A stretch of 64,000 bases of DNA from RGIG8745 sp045576655 (GCA_045576655.1 JAZNGW010000032.1:186001-250000), one strand, 5' to 3'; positions 8,233 through 16,943 are shown, counted from the stretch's first letter. Program-made: numbers and translations. Notes: generated from the sequence alone by a model not told the origin.

Positions 8233-9171
8233 TTAAAGTTGATTGTCAGCCAAATACTTCTCTGCTTCCATCGCAGCTTTACATCCAGAACCAGCAGCGA
8301 CTATCGCCTGTCTGAATACAGGGTCGGCAACATCACCTGCTGCAAATATTCCAGGGACATTTGTTTTAGTTGAAGCGCCATTGGTCAGAATATACCCAGT
8401 TTCATCAGTTTCAACCCATGGCTTAAAAACTTCCGAGTTAGGACGATGTCCTATAGCAAGAAAAAATCCATCGATTTCAATATCATACTTGCGCTCATCG
8501 GACTCACCCTTACGATAGACAAGATGCGCACCCTCAACCCCGTCTTCACCAAAAAGCCCTTCTGTCTGCGTCTCATAAAGTATCTCTATCTTTGGGTTGT
8601 TCATAACCCTATCCTGCAGAATCTTAGAGGCTTTTAAATAAGGTTTTCGAACAATAATATATACTTTTGAAGCAATATTTGCCAAATATTCTGCCTCACC
8701 ACACGCTGTGTCACCTCCACCAACTACAGCAACAACTTTCTTTCGATAGAAGAAACCATCACATGTTGCACAAGCACTGACACCCATACCCATATATTTC
8801 TTCTCATCATCTAAACCCAAGAATTTTGCAGATGCTCCAGTCGCAATGATTGCAGTATCAGCTTCAACTTCACTACCGTCGTCAAACTTAAACACATATG
8901 GTCTTTTGCTAAAATCGGTTGATATTACTAATTTTTGACGAATGTCGACATTAAACTTATCAACCTGCTCGCGCATTAAGTCCATTAAATCTTGCCCAGA
9001 AAGTTCTTCAGGATGTCCAGGGAAATTTTCAATCTTGTCAGTAATAGTCAACTGTCCACCAGGCTGTATACCTTCACATAGTACTGGTGAGAGATTTGCT
9101 CTACTTGCATAAATAGCAGCAGTATACCCAGCTGGTCCAGATCCAATTATTAAACAACGAATATGTTCCAT
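8233..9171 (-). CDS. trxB: Thioredoxin-disulfide reductase
   Basis: This 312-residue cytoplasmic flavoenzyme transfers electrons from NADPH to thioredoxin. It has the N-terminal FAD motif GSGPAGYTAAIYASRA, the redox-active CATC (in SACATCDGFF, about residues 134-137), the NADPH motif VVGGGDTACGEAEYL and the C-terminal FAD block GIFAAGDVADP. Length and motif order match low-molecular-weight TrxR. A hairpin at 9200-9222 separates it from the ilv operon, so it likely has its own start signal. No thioredoxin gene is visible in the window. Confidence 0.97.
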   Translation of the reverse strand: MEHIRCLIIGSGPAGYTAAIYASRANLSPVLCEGIQPGGQLTITDKIENFPGHPEELSGQDLMDLMREQVDKFNVDIRQKLVISTDFSKRPYVFKFDDGSEVEADTAIIATGASAKFLGLDDEKKYMGMGVSACATCDGFFYRKKVVAVVGGGDTACGEAEYLANIASKVYIIVRKPYLKASKILQDRVMNNPKIEILYETQTEGLFGEDGVEGAHLVYRKGESDERKYDIEIDGFFLAIGHRPNSEVFKPWVETDETGYILTNGASTKTNVPGIFAAGDVADPVFRQAIVAAGSGCKAAMEAEKYLADNQL

Positions 9172-9199
9172 ATAGTCTTTATAAAATTTAACACAAATA

Positions 9200-9222
9200 G
9201 GCCGATTCTTAAAGAATCAGCC
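9200..9222 (-). terminator. Terminator at the end of the ilv operon
   Basis: On the minus strand GGCTGATTC and GAATCGGCC form a 9-bp stem with one wobble pair and a five-base loop, followed by TATTTG. It lies between the ilvC stop and trxB. Confidence 0.6.
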
Positions 9223-9242
9223 CATTCAATATCAAACTTAAA

Positions 9243-10286
9243 TTAATTATTCTCAGGTCTTAGTTGGCGTACCGTTACAGCAGTCTGCCACATTTCACTT
9301 TCACGAAGCGCCTTGAGCTCTTCTTCCAACTTTTCACGATAGTCTGGTTTAGAGTTACTATCAATTGAAATCTGCGCTTCATTACCGCACTTGACGTTTG
9401 CATACAACTTTTCAACTACAGGTTTAATTGCATCATGGAATGGTCCCATCCAGTCAAGAGCACCACGCTGTGCCGTAGTAGAACAGTTTGCATACATCCA
9501 ATCCATACCATTCTTTGCGAAAAGAGGCATGAGAGACTGAGTTAGTTCCTCTACTGTTTCATTAAATGCCTCTGAAGGTGTATGTCCATTCTCGCGGAGA
9601 ACTTCATATTGAGCAAGAAGAAGTCCCTGAATCGCACCCATAAGTGACCCACGTTCACCTGTAAGATCTGAAGTAGCCTCACGTACGAATGTGGTCTCGA
9701 ACATATATCCAGAACCGATACCGATACCAAGTGCCAAGGTCTTTTCAAGAGCCTTACCTGTTGCATCCTGATATACTGCATATGAAGAGTTCAAACCGCG
9801 TCCCTCTAAGAACATTGTACGAAGCGATGTACCAGAGCCTTTCGGTGCAACCATTATTACGTCAATGTCTGTTGGAGGAACTACTCCTGTGCGGTCGCTC
9901 CATGTAATTGCAAATCCGTGTGAGAAATACAATGCCTTTCCTGGAGTCAGATATGGCTTGATTGTTGGCCAAACAGACATAACCGCAGCGTCGCTAAGAA
10001 GACACATAACAATTGTAGCTTTATCACATGCCTCTTCAATACCGAAAAGAGTTTCTCCTGGTACCCAACCATCTGCTACTGCCTTTTCATAAGTTTTGCC
10101 TTGACGCTGACCAACAATCACGTTGAAACCATTATCACGAAGGTTGCAAGCCTGGCCAGGTCCTTGCACACCGTATCCAATAACTGCGATTGTTTCGTTT
10201 TTCAAAACTTCACGAGCTTTTTCCAATGGAAATTCCTCACGTGTCATTACCTCCTCGATAACTCCACCAAAATTTAACTTTGCCAT
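9243..10286 (-). CDS. ilvC: Ketol-acid reductoisomerase
   Basis: This 347-residue enzyme isomerises and reduces 2-acetolactate or 2-aceto-2-hydroxybutyrate, the second common step of valine and isoleucine synthesis. The nucleotide-binding motif GYGVQGPGQA (about 37-46), the APKGSGTSLR block and the metal-site motif DLTGERGSL are all present. The length fits the short class I form. It is the last gene of the ilv operon, about 100 bases after the acyl-ACP thioesterase gene and followed by a hairpin. The gap upstream (10287-10388) shows no gene. Confidence 0.96.
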   Translation of the reverse strand: MAKLNFGGVIEEVMTREEFPLEKAREVLKNETIAVIGYGVQGPGQACNLRDNGFNVIVGQRQGKTYEKAVADGWVPGETLFGIEEACDKATIVMCLLSDAAVMSVWPTIKPYLTPGKALYFSHGFAITWSDRTGVVPPTDIDVIMVAPKGSGTSLRTMFLEGRGLNSSYAVYQDATGKALEKTLALGIGIGSGYMFETTFVREATSDLTGERGSLMGAIQGLLLAQYEVLRENGHTPSEAFNETVEELTQSLMPLFAKNGMDWMYANCSTTAQRGALDWMGPFHDAIKPVVEKLYANVKCGNEAQISIDSNSKPDYREKLEEELKALRESEMWQTAVTVRQLRPENN

Positions 10287-10388
10287 CTTTTATTGTTTTA
10301 ATTATTTAATGTCTTATTGTATAACTTTGTTATAAATCAGTTGCAAATTTAATCATTTTATTATAAAATAAACTCATTTGCTTACATT

Positions 10389-11150
10389 TTATTCAAACGC
10401 CAATGCACATCTTGCCACAACTTCTCCGCCTATGCCATTTTCTGTTGAGTTTTTCCTTATTTCTACTTCATAATGTTCATTATCCTTCTGCAGCATATAC
10501 AATGAAAGTTTATCGCCAAAATACGATTCTGCCACATATGCCATCTCTATTCTCCTAAGACGATGCTCCTTGTAATATTCGAGTGGAAAAAGGTCACAAA
10601 TATGCTCTATGTATTTTATGCTATTGACATGCCCGTTATAGTCAATGTCACTGTATTTCATATCAACAATCTTAACAAATGTGTCGTCTGTCAAGGGACG
10701 CACTCTACCTTGTTTTTCTATAGGACAATCGTTTTCTGGACATGCCCACTGATCCATGTTTTCGCCATGCATCTGATGCAAGTCCACCGGCAAGCGGTCT
10801 TCGTAATTTATCATCGCCCAAACAGAACGTGCATAACCATACACCTCACCTGTTTCAGGTGAAGTAATACAATAGTTACGATTCGTGAACAATCGATACA
10901 CGTTTTCTATCCATGTGGACAAAACAAAGTTATTATGCACTTCTGGCATCTGAAACATTTCTATAGTTAGCCTTGAAAGCACCCATGTATGGTTGGCGTC
11001 ATTTAGGGCTTTCATGCCAAATCCACGTGCCGAAGCGTGATATTCCGCACTATTTAGTAAATGTTTTCCTAAAGTAGTATAGTTAAGCCTGCCTGCAAAA
11101 TCGGTATGGAACGGATCTACAACAAGTTCTATTTTTCCTATTTTTTCCAT
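10389..11150 (-). CDS. Acyl-ACP thioesterase
   Basis: This 253-residue protein has a double hotdog layout typical of FatA/FatB-like bacterial acyl-ACP thioesterases. The first half contains WVLSRLTIEMFQMPEV and the second DIDYNGHVNSIKYIEHICD, where the NGHVN asparagine and histidine correspond to the expected active-site region. It releases fatty acids from acyl carrier protein in the cytoplasm. It lies between ilvN and ilvC with short gaps, so it is transcribed with branched-chain amino-acid genes. A link to branched-chain acyl groups derived from the same precursors is inferred; substrate chain type cannot be read from sequence. Confidence 0.88.
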   Translation of the reverse strand: MEKIGKIELVVDPFHTDFAGRLNYTTLGKHLLNSAEYHASARGFGMKALNDANHTWVLSRLTIEMFQMPEVHNNFVLSTWIENVYRLFTNRNYCITSPETGEVYGYARSVWAMINYEDRLPVDLHQMHGENMDQWACPENDCPIEKQGRVRPLTDDTFVKIVDMKYSDIDYNGHVNSIKYIEHICDLFPLEYYKEHRLRRIEMAYVAESYFGDKLSLYMLQKDNEHYEVEIRKNSTENGIGGEVVARCALAFE

Positions 11151-11172
11151 TCAACAATAAATTAGAAGTATT

Positions 11173-11805
11173 TTACTTGTTTTCAGCAGAAGTATTCTGC
11201 TTTCTCATCCTTTCTCTCTGTACCAAATATTCATCGAGTTTCTCCGTATAACTCTTTGTTATACAGATGCGTCCGGAACGAACAAACTGAAGAATCACAC
11301 CAAGTTCTTGCAAACCATGGTAAAGCGAGAGAATATCTTCAGTGACCCCTGTCTTTTCAATTGTTGCGTATGTTGGATTTACTTCAACAATTTTAGCATT
11401 GTGCAATCTCACGATTTTACTTACTCGATTGTTTTCAAGCATCAATGGAGTTGAAATCTTAAAGAGGGCTGTTTCAAGTATAAAGATTTCATCATCAGTA
11501 AAATAAGTTGCTTGTATCACGTCGATCTTCTTCTCAATCTGCTTTGTAAGCATCTTGGCCATCTCCTCATCGCAATAGCAGGTAATTGTGTACTTATGCA
11601 CTCCTGGTGTTGACGAGGCACACACATTAAGACTCTCTATATTAACTTGACGACGTGTAAAGACAGCAGTAATCAGACTAAGCAAACCTGCAATGTTTTC
11701 AGAATATATCATGAACGTGTAGAGAGTGTCACCATCCTTCCTACTTTCAACAGAGGGTATGTTAGAGTCGCATTTGCCACACGTCTTGCAATCATTTTGC
11801 ACCAT
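11173..11805 (-). CDS. ilvN: Acetolactate synthase small (regulatory) subunit
   Basis: This 210-residue protein carries an N-terminal ACT domain (YTFMIYSENIAGLLSLITAVFTRRQVNIESLNV, about residues 29-62) that binds valine in feedback inhibition, followed by the C-terminal activation domain of small subunits. A cysteine-containing N-terminal stretch (CKTCGKC) precedes the ACT domain and is unusual; its role is unknown. The gene begins 14 bases after the ilvB stop codon, so the two subunits are translated from one message. The chain is longer than the short IlvN of enterobacteria and closer to IlvH. Confidence 0.93.
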   Translation of the reverse strand: MVQNDCKTCGKCDSNIPSVESRKDGDTLYTFMIYSENIAGLLSLITAVFTRRQVNIESLNVCASSTPGVHKYTITCYCDEEMAKMLTKQIEKKIDVIQATYFTDDEIFILETALFKISTPLMLENNRVSKIVRLHNAKIVEVNPTYATIEKTGVTEDILSLYHGLQELGVILQFVRSGRICITKSYTEKLDEYLVQRERMRKQNTSAENK

Positions 11806-11819
11806 AATATTTACTTATT

Positions 11820-13514
11820 TTATATTTCTAATAACATTTCATCAACATTAGCACCTGGAGGTGTCATAGGTAAAACATTGTCCTCTTCCAAAACAGCACA
11901 CTGTAGTAGATACGGCCCAGGTGTAGACAACATTCTGCTAATTGCATCATCAAGGTGCTCACGCTCAACAACCGTTTCAGAAGGTATACCGTAAGCATTG
12001 GCTATCATTTCATAATCGGGATTAACCATAGGGGTAAATGAATAACGATGATTGAAAAACATAGCCTGCCACTGACGCACATTGCCTAAATAATTATTAT
12101 TCAAGAGTATAATCTTGACTGGAGCCTGCTGTTCCATAATTGTACCCAACTCCTGAATTGTCATTTGCAAACCACCATCACCACAAAACATACATACTGT
12201 TCTGTCAGACGCTCCAAATGTTGCTCCAATAGCTGCTGGCAATCCAAAACCCATCGTACCGCAACCTCCAGATGTTACAATACTCCTATTATTTTTAAAC
12301 TTAAAGTAACGGCATGCAAATAATTGGTTTTGACCAACATCTGTAACCAAAATTGCTTCATGATTTGACGCTTCGCTAACCTTGCGTACTACCTCGGCCA
12401 TTAAAAGCGGTCCGTCCTTTGGATTGAGCGCCTTGTTGATAACCTTATTGAATTCCTTCTCTTCATACGGTTTAAAACTATCCACCCAATGCTGATGAGT
12501 TGTTTTATCAACAAGTTTTGCTACGGCAGCAAGTGTCTCTTTACAATCACCAAGAACAGCCAAATCAACCTTGACATTCTTATTGATTTCCGAAGGGTCA
12601 ATATCAAAATGAATTATCTTTGCCTGCTTGGCATAAGTCTGCAAATTACCTGTAACACGGTCGTCAAAACGCATACCTACGGCAATAAGCAAGTCACATT
12701 GATTGGTCATCACATTAGGGCCGAGATTTCCATGCATACCAAGCATACCCATATTAAGCGGATGGTCTGATGGCAAAGCCGAGAGTCCCAGCATCGTACA
12801 ACCTACAGGTATCTGTGCTTTTTCAATAAGCGCACACAATTCTTCACGCGCGTTTCCAAGTTCTACGCCCTGCCCCACAAGCATAAAGGGTTTTACGGAA
12901 TTATTTATGAGTTGTGCCGCCTTCTCTAAACTCATCATGTCCACTTCTGGCGAAGCAACATAACTGCGGATAAAATCAACTTTTGCAGGCTGATAATCAA
13001 GCATTGAAGTCTGGGCATTCTTTGCAAAATCAAGAACCACAGGACCAGGACGGCCGCTTCTTGCTATATAAAACGCTCGACTCACCGCCCAAGCAATATC
13101 CTCCGCACGGCGTATCTGATAACTCCATTTGCTTATAGGCTGGGTCACACCAACAACGTCCACCTCTTGAAAGGCATCTGTACCAAGCATAGAAGTGCCA
13201 ACCTGACCGCAAATAACAACCATTGGGGTTGAATCAATCATCGCGTCAGCTATACCTGTTATAGTGTTAGTGGCTCCTGGACCGCTTGTCACGATAGCAC
13301 AACCCACTTTTCCGGAAACTCTTGCATATCCTTGAGCCGCATGCACCGCACCCTGTTCATGACGTACAAGCACATGATACAAGTCATCTTTATGGTCATA
13401 AAGCGCATCATAGACTGGCATTATAGCGCCACCCGGATATCCGAAAAGCACGCTAACGCCTTCATTCACTAACGAACGCATCAGCGCTTCTGCACCTGTA
13501 ATTTTTTCATTCAT
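11820..13514 (-). CDS. ilvB: Acetolactate synthase large (catalytic) subunit
   Basis: This 564-residue TPP enzyme condenses pyruvate with pyruvate or 2-oxobutyrate, the committed step of branched-chain amino-acid synthesis. The N-terminal domain shows LFGYPGGAIMPVYDAL and the catalytic glutamate in RHEQGAVHAAQGYAR (about residue 53). The C-terminal TPP-Mg motif is GDGGLQMTIQELGTI...NNNYLGN (about 444-478). The length is standard. It lies 12 bases after ilvD and 14 before ilvN, within a tight operon. Confidence 0.97.
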   Translation of the reverse strand: MNEKITGAEALMRSLVNEGVSVLFGYPGGAIMPVYDALYDHKDDLYHVLVRHEQGAVHAAQGYARVSGKVGCAIVTSGPGATNTITGIADAMIDSTPMVVICGQVGTSMLGTDAFQEVDVVGVTQPISKWSYQIRRAEDIAWAVSRAFYIARSGRPGPVVLDFAKNAQTSMLDYQPAKVDFIRSYVASPEVDMMSLEKAAQLINNSVKPFMLVGQGVELGNAREELCALIEKAQIPVGCTMLGLSALPSDHPLNMGMLGMHGNLGPNVMTNQCDLLIAVGMRFDDRVTGNLQTYAKQAKIIHFDIDPSEINKNVKVDLAVLGDCKETLAAVAKLVDKTTHQHWVDSFKPYEEKEFNKVINKALNPKDGPLLMAEVVRKVSEASNHEAILVTDVGQNQLFACRYFKFKNNRSIVTSGGCGTMGFGLPAAIGATFGASDRTVCMFCGDGGLQMTIQELGTIMEQQAPVKIILLNNNYLGNVRQWQAMFFNHRYSFTPMVNPDYEMIANAYGIPSETVVEREHLDDAISRMLSTPGPYLLQCAVLEEDNVLPMTPPGANVDEMLLEI

Positions 13515-13526
13515 ACAATAAAAATT

Positions 13527-15326
13527 TTATATGATTCTCACACCTCCCTTGTCGGCAGAACTTACGCTCTGAGCGTATGCTCTCAACGATTTGCTTACAA
13601 TACGATTGCGCTTGAGCGGTTGCATTGGACGTGAAGCAAGTACTTCGTCACTAAGTTTCACGTTAATCGTACGATTAGGGATGTCTATCTCGATGATGTC
13701 GCCATCCACAATCTTACCAATGTTGCCGCCGGCGGCTGCCTCCGGACTCACATGTCCGATGCTCAAGCCGGATGTTCCTCCCGAGAAGCGCCCATCGGTA
13801 ATCAGCGCACATTCTTTGCCCATGTGCATACTCTTAATGTAGGAGGTTGGATAGAGCATCTCCTGCATTCCTGGGCCACCCTTTGGTCCTTCGTGTGTAA
13901 TAACAACAATGTCTCCTTTCTGCACCTTGCCACCCAAGATACCCTCACACGCATCTTCCTGCGAATCAAACACCTTGGCAGGGCCTGTGAACTTCCAAAT
14001 GCTCTCGTCAACTCCAGCGGTCTTAACCACGCATCCGTCTTGAGCAATATTGCCGAACAATACAGCAAGTCCGCCATCCTTTGTGTAAGCATGTTCAAGG
14101 TCACGGATACATCCCGAAACGCGGTCATTATCAAGGCTTTCCCAAACAGAATCTTGCACACCTAACTGGTTGCAGAACTTTCCTGCGGGAGCACTGCCAT
14201 AAATGCGCTTTGCCTCTTCGTCAATCACATCTTCTGTAACACTATATTTTTTCACATCTTCTGCAAGCGTATTTCCATTCACACGCACAACGTCCGTATG
14301 GAGCAGTCCACCTTTTGCTAACTCGCCGAGAATGCCAAGTATTCCTCCTGCACGGCCGCAATCCTCAACACTATATTTAGCGGTGTTTGGTGCAAGTTTA
14401 CACAAACAAGGCACCACTCTGCTCAACCTGTCAATATCCTTCATGGTGAAATCAACCTCTGCCTCCTGAGCCACGGCCAAAAGGTGAAGAATCGTATTTG
14501 TACTTCCTCCCATAGCGATGTCGAGCGTCATGGCATTGAGGAATGCCTCACGAGTGGCAATGCTGCGTGGCAAAACGCTCTCATCTCCATCCTCATAGTA
14601 TGCAAGCGCATTCTTAACAATCTGACGTGCTGCCTGCTTCATCAGCTCCTTGCGATTGACATGGGTGGCAAGAATTGTTCCGTTTCCAGGCAAAGAAAGT
14701 CCTATGGCCTCAGTTAGCGAATTCATGGAATTTGCTGTAAACATACCCGAACAACATCCGCAACCAGGACAAGCCCTGTTCTCAACCTCAGCAAGTTCAT
14801 CATCGCTCACACTCTTGTCCGCCCCCTTTATCATTGCCGCTATGAGGTCAAGATTTTCGCCTTTCCATTTTCCCGCCTCCATTGGACCGCCACTAACAAA
14901 AACTGCAGGAATGTTGAGTCGCATAGCCGCCATAAGCATGCCTGGAGTTATTTTGTCGCAATTTGAAATACAAATCATTGCATCGGCCTTGTGGGCATTA
15001 CACATATATTCAACCGAATCTGCAATAATGTCGCGTGAAGGCAACGAATAGAGCATTCCATCATGCCCCATCGCAATGCCGTCGTCTATGGCTATAGTAT
15101 TAAACTCGGCAGCATAACAGCCCATCTTTTCAATCTCCGCCTTTACAATCTGTCCTGCCTCATGCAAATGAGTATGACCTGGCACAAACTGCGTGAAAGA
15201 ATTGACAATTGCAATGATAGGTTTTCCAAACTGTTCTCTCTTCATGCCGTTAGCAACCCATAGGGCTCTTGCGCCGGCCATTCTGCGGCCTTCAGTACAT
15301 ACGGCACTTCTCAATTGATGTTTCAT
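13527..15326 (-). CDS. ilvD: Dihydroxy-acid dehydratase
   Basis: This 599-residue iron-sulfur enzyme dehydrates 2,3-dihydroxy-3-methylvalerate and dihydroxyisovalerate to the 2-oxo acids. Cluster cysteines are visible in ISNCDKITPGM and RACPGCGCCSGMFTANSMN, and the C-terminal block LITDGRFSGGTSGLSIGHVSPEAA is family-specific. It is the first structural gene of the operon ilvD-ilvB-ilvN-thioesterase-ilvC. Its transcript begins with a leader peptide and attenuator (15351-15498), so the whole pathway is probably controlled by charged branched-chain tRNA levels. Confidence 0.97.
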   Translation of the reverse strand: MKHQLRSAVCTEGRRMAGARALWVANGMKREQFGKPIIAIVNSFTQFVPGHTHLHEAGQIVKAEIEKMGCYAAEFNTIAIDDGIAMGHDGMLYSLPSRDIIADSVEYMCNAHKADAMICISNCDKITPGMLMAAMRLNIPAVFVSGGPMEAGKWKGENLDLIAAMIKGADKSVSDDELAEVENRACPGCGCCSGMFTANSMNSLTEAIGLSLPGNGTILATHVNRKELMKQAARQIVKNALAYYEDGDESVLPRSIATREAFLNAMTLDIAMGGSTNTILHLLAVAQEAEVDFTMKDIDRLSRVVPCLCKLAPNTAKYSVEDCGRAGGILGILGELAKGGLLHTDVVRVNGNTLAEDVKKYSVTEDVIDEEAKRIYGSAPAGKFCNQLGVQDSVWESLDNDRVSGCIRDLEHAYTKDGGLAVLFGNIAQDGCVVKTAGVDESIWKFTGPAKVFDSQEDACEGILGGKVQKGDIVVITHEGPKGGPGMQEMLYPTSYIKSMHMGKECALITDGRFSGGTSGLSIGHVSPEAAAGGNIGKIVDGDIIEIDIPNRTINVKLSDEVLASRPMQPLKRNRIVSKSLRAYAQSVSSADKGGVRII

Positions 15327-15350
15327 ATTTATGTATTTTCTTTTGCAACC

Positions 15351-15385
15351 AAAAAGCCTCTCTCACTATTAGCAAGAAAGGCTTT
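15351..15385 (-). terminator. Attenuator hairpin before ilvD
   Basis: On the minus strand AAAGCCT (15385-15379) pairs with AGGCTTT (15359-15353), and the stem extends inward through T-G, T-A, C-G and T-A pairs to about 11 bp, ending in a TTTTT run. It lies between the leader peptide stop codon and the ilvD start, so it would stop transcription before the operon. The 5' arm can alternatively pair with 15430-15417 (12 of 14 positions including wobbles), which would prevent the terminator from forming. Confidence 0.82.
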
Positions 15386-15405
15386 GTCTATCTTAAATAT
15401 ATGAT

Positions 15406-15498
15406 TCAGATTTGGCAACCCCTACTCGCTCTACCAGCATCGTCACAGACGACCACCAGCAAATCAAGAAGAGAAATAAGTGTATTGCCTGATATCAT
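15406..15498 (-). CDS. ilv operon leader peptide (30 aa)
   Basis: This short minus-strand ORF has ATG at 15498-15496 and TGA at 15408-15406. It contains LISLLDLLVVV, in which nine of eleven residues are leucine, isoleucine or valine, the hallmark of leader peptides in ribosome-mediated attenuation. Codons 11-14 coincide with a segment that can pair with the end of the ORF, and the intrinsic terminator lies about 20 bases after the stop. Ribosome stalling when Leu, Val or Ile tRNA is uncharged would favour the antiterminator. The start is supported by a promoter-like TATTTTTG about 27 bases upstream. It is too short for standard gene finding. Confidence 0.85.
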   Translation of the reverse strand: MISGNTLISLLDLLVVVCDDAGRASRGCQI

Positions 15499-15524
15499 GT
15501 TGTTGCTTTTAAGTATTTATACCG

Positions 15525-15555
15525 CAAAAATACTACTTATTAGTGTATTTCGCAA
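15525..15555 (-). promoter_or_regulatory. Candidate ilv operon promoter
   Basis: TATTTTTG (15532-15525, minus strand) fits the TAnnTTTG -7 element, and TTG (15555-15553) lies 20 bases further upstream. Transcription would begin around 15519, about 20 bases before the leader peptide ATG. Confidence 0.6.
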
Positions 15556-15653
15556 CTTTAATTTGCATTTTCACACCTTCTTCGGCATCTTTACATCAAA
15601 AAGTAAGCAGAAACGCCTTCTATAACATCAAAACCGTCATCTCTAAAAACGCA

Positions 15654-15681
15654 TTCAGGCATGTCTCGAGACATGCCTGAA
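15654..15681 (-). terminator. Terminator after rpmA
   Basis: A perfect 28-base palindrome (arms beginning TTCAGGCATGTCTC) lies just after the rpmA stop codon. On the minus strand it is followed by GCGTTTTT, a typical intrinsic terminator tail. Confidence 0.85.
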
Positions 15682-15707
15682 TTGATTCGTCTATATCTTT
15701 AAAACTA

Positions 15708-15977
15708 TTAAGCCTCAGCTGTTGCTATTGGTTCAATAGAAACTGTACTACGGTCACGACGTCCCTTCTTGAAAGTTACGATACCATCAACCAAAGCATA
15801 GAGAGTGTGGTCGCTACCCATACCCATGTTCTTGCCTGGGTAGTGCTGAGTTCCTCTCTGACGTACTACGATGTTACCAGCCTTAGCAAACTGGCCACCA
15901 TACAATTTAACTCCAAGTCGTTTTGAATGTGATTCACGGCCGTTCTTTGAACTACCTACACCTTTTTTATGTGCCAT
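15708..15977 (-). CDS. rpmA: 50S ribosomal protein L27
   Basis: This 89-residue ribosomal protein begins MAHKKGVGSSKNGRES and contains GVKLYGGQFAKAGNIVVRQRGT and NMGMGSDHTLYALVDG, the standard L27 pattern. It sits near the peptidyl-transferase centre of the large subunit. It follows rplU by 29 bases and the pair is transcribed together, ending at the 15654-15681 palindrome. There is no sign of the cleavable N-terminal extension found in Firmicutes. Confidence 0.98.
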   Translation of the reverse strand: MAHKKGVGSSKNGRESHSKRLGVKLYGGQFAKAGNIVVRQRGTQHYPGKNMGMGSDHTLYALVDGIVTFKKGRRDRSTVSIEPIATAEA

Positions 15978-16006
15978 TTCTAATTACTTCTGTTTTAAGG
16001 TTAGTG

Positions 16007-16324
16007 TTATGCGATTACGTTCTTGATTACCAACTCAGTGAACTGCTGACGATGTCCGTTGAGCTTGCGATAACCCTTTCTTCTTCTCTTGTGGAATACA
16101 AGCACCTTGTCACCCTTTACAAGCGGAGTAACAACTTCGCAAACAACCTTTGCGCCCTCTACTACGGGAACACCTACTGTTACAGTTCCGTCGTTGTCAA
16201 CCAACAACACCTTCTCAAATTCAACAGTTGCCTGTGCCTCAGCATTCTTGATGTGATGCACGAAGAGCTTCTTGCCCTCTTCAGCCTTAAACTGCTGACC
16301 GTTAATTTCTACGATTACGTACAT
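16007..16324 (-). CDS. rplU: 50S ribosomal protein L21
   Basis: This 105-residue protein begins MYVIVEINGQQFKAEEGKKL and ends in the KRRRKGYRKLNGHRQQFTELVI block typical of L21. I chose the ATG at 16324 rather than the longer open frame reaching 16441, because the extra 39 codons lie between a strong promoter and the normal L21 start and show no homology. L21 binds 23S rRNA in the large subunit. The gene heads an rplU-rpmA operon with a leader of about 80-90 bases that contains a CCGTACGG palindrome, which could have a regulatory role (inference). Confidence 0.98.
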   Translation of the reverse strand: MYVIVEINGQQFKAEEGKKLFVHHIKNAEAQATVEFEKVLLVDNDGTVTVGVPVVEGAKVVCEVVTPLVKGDKVLVFHKRRRKGYRKLNGHRQQFTELVIKNVIA

Positions 16325-16411
16325 TTTATTAATTAGTTTTAAACGGGTTTTACCGTACGGCGGAACCAGCTCGTGATTCACTTTTTTAGCCGCATCGGCA
16401 TAAATCGGGTG

Positions 16412-16442
16412 CAAATATACAACATTTTTTCTTACCGACAAA
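16412..16442 (-). promoter_or_regulatory. rplU-rpmA promoter
   Basis: On the minus strand TTTG (16442-16439), exactly 19 bases, then TATATTTG (16419-16412): a precise match to the Bacteroidota primary promoter consensus TTTG-N19-TAnnTTTG. Confidence 0.82.
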
Positions 16443-16666
16443 ATTTACTCCCTTTTTCTCGCAGCAAATACATTGTTATGCATTCACTTCATTCTAAAAT
16501 AAACGCAATTCGAATCGGATTCGGACTAAGCCTAAGAGAATTTTAGACATTTTACCCTATCATCTTTCTTAACTACTTGATACTTAATGTATTAAATAAA
16601 TTACATATTAAAAAATACAAGAAAAACACCCTAAAATATAGCAAATCGGACCCTCCGTATTGCAAA

Positions 16667-16943
16667 TCGGTGGCTCCGTATTCAGAGTGAAGGCATAAAA
16701 AAGTGGTAAAAGCGCATAAAAAAGTGGTAAAAACACTAATCGGAGAACAGACATAAAAGACAAGTAAACTCAGAAAATAAATATCCTCTAAGAATTTCAC
16801 CGATTCGATTAATTCCAAAATCACAACACATTACATATCAAGCACTTATACCTCCACGCAACCAAAATCGGACAAAAAACGACCAGTTTTCACCCCCTCC
16901 ACTCCGAATACCACGCCACCGAATCGCTATACGGAGCCACCGA
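16667..16943. repeat. 15-bp inverted repeat bounding a 277-bp segment
   Basis: TCGGTGGCTCCGTAT (16667-16681) is repeated in perfect inverted orientation at 16929-16943. Close variants lie next to both copies (AAATCGGACCCTCCGTATT at about 16644 and CCACCGAATCG at 16917-16927). The enclosed segment includes the tandem 19-base repeats. It could be the remnant of a small mobile element. Confidence 0.65.
16693..16732. repeat. Tandem direct repeat of a 19-base unit
   Basis: The unit GCATAAAAAAGTGGTAAAA occurs twice with identical sequence at 16693-16711 and 16714-16732, a period of 21 bases. Confidence 0.9.

Noticed and set aside
15380..15500. A tRNA-like stem-loop region upstream of ilvD
   Set aside because: No T-loop or acceptor-stem pattern is present; the stems are explained by the leader peptide attenuator.
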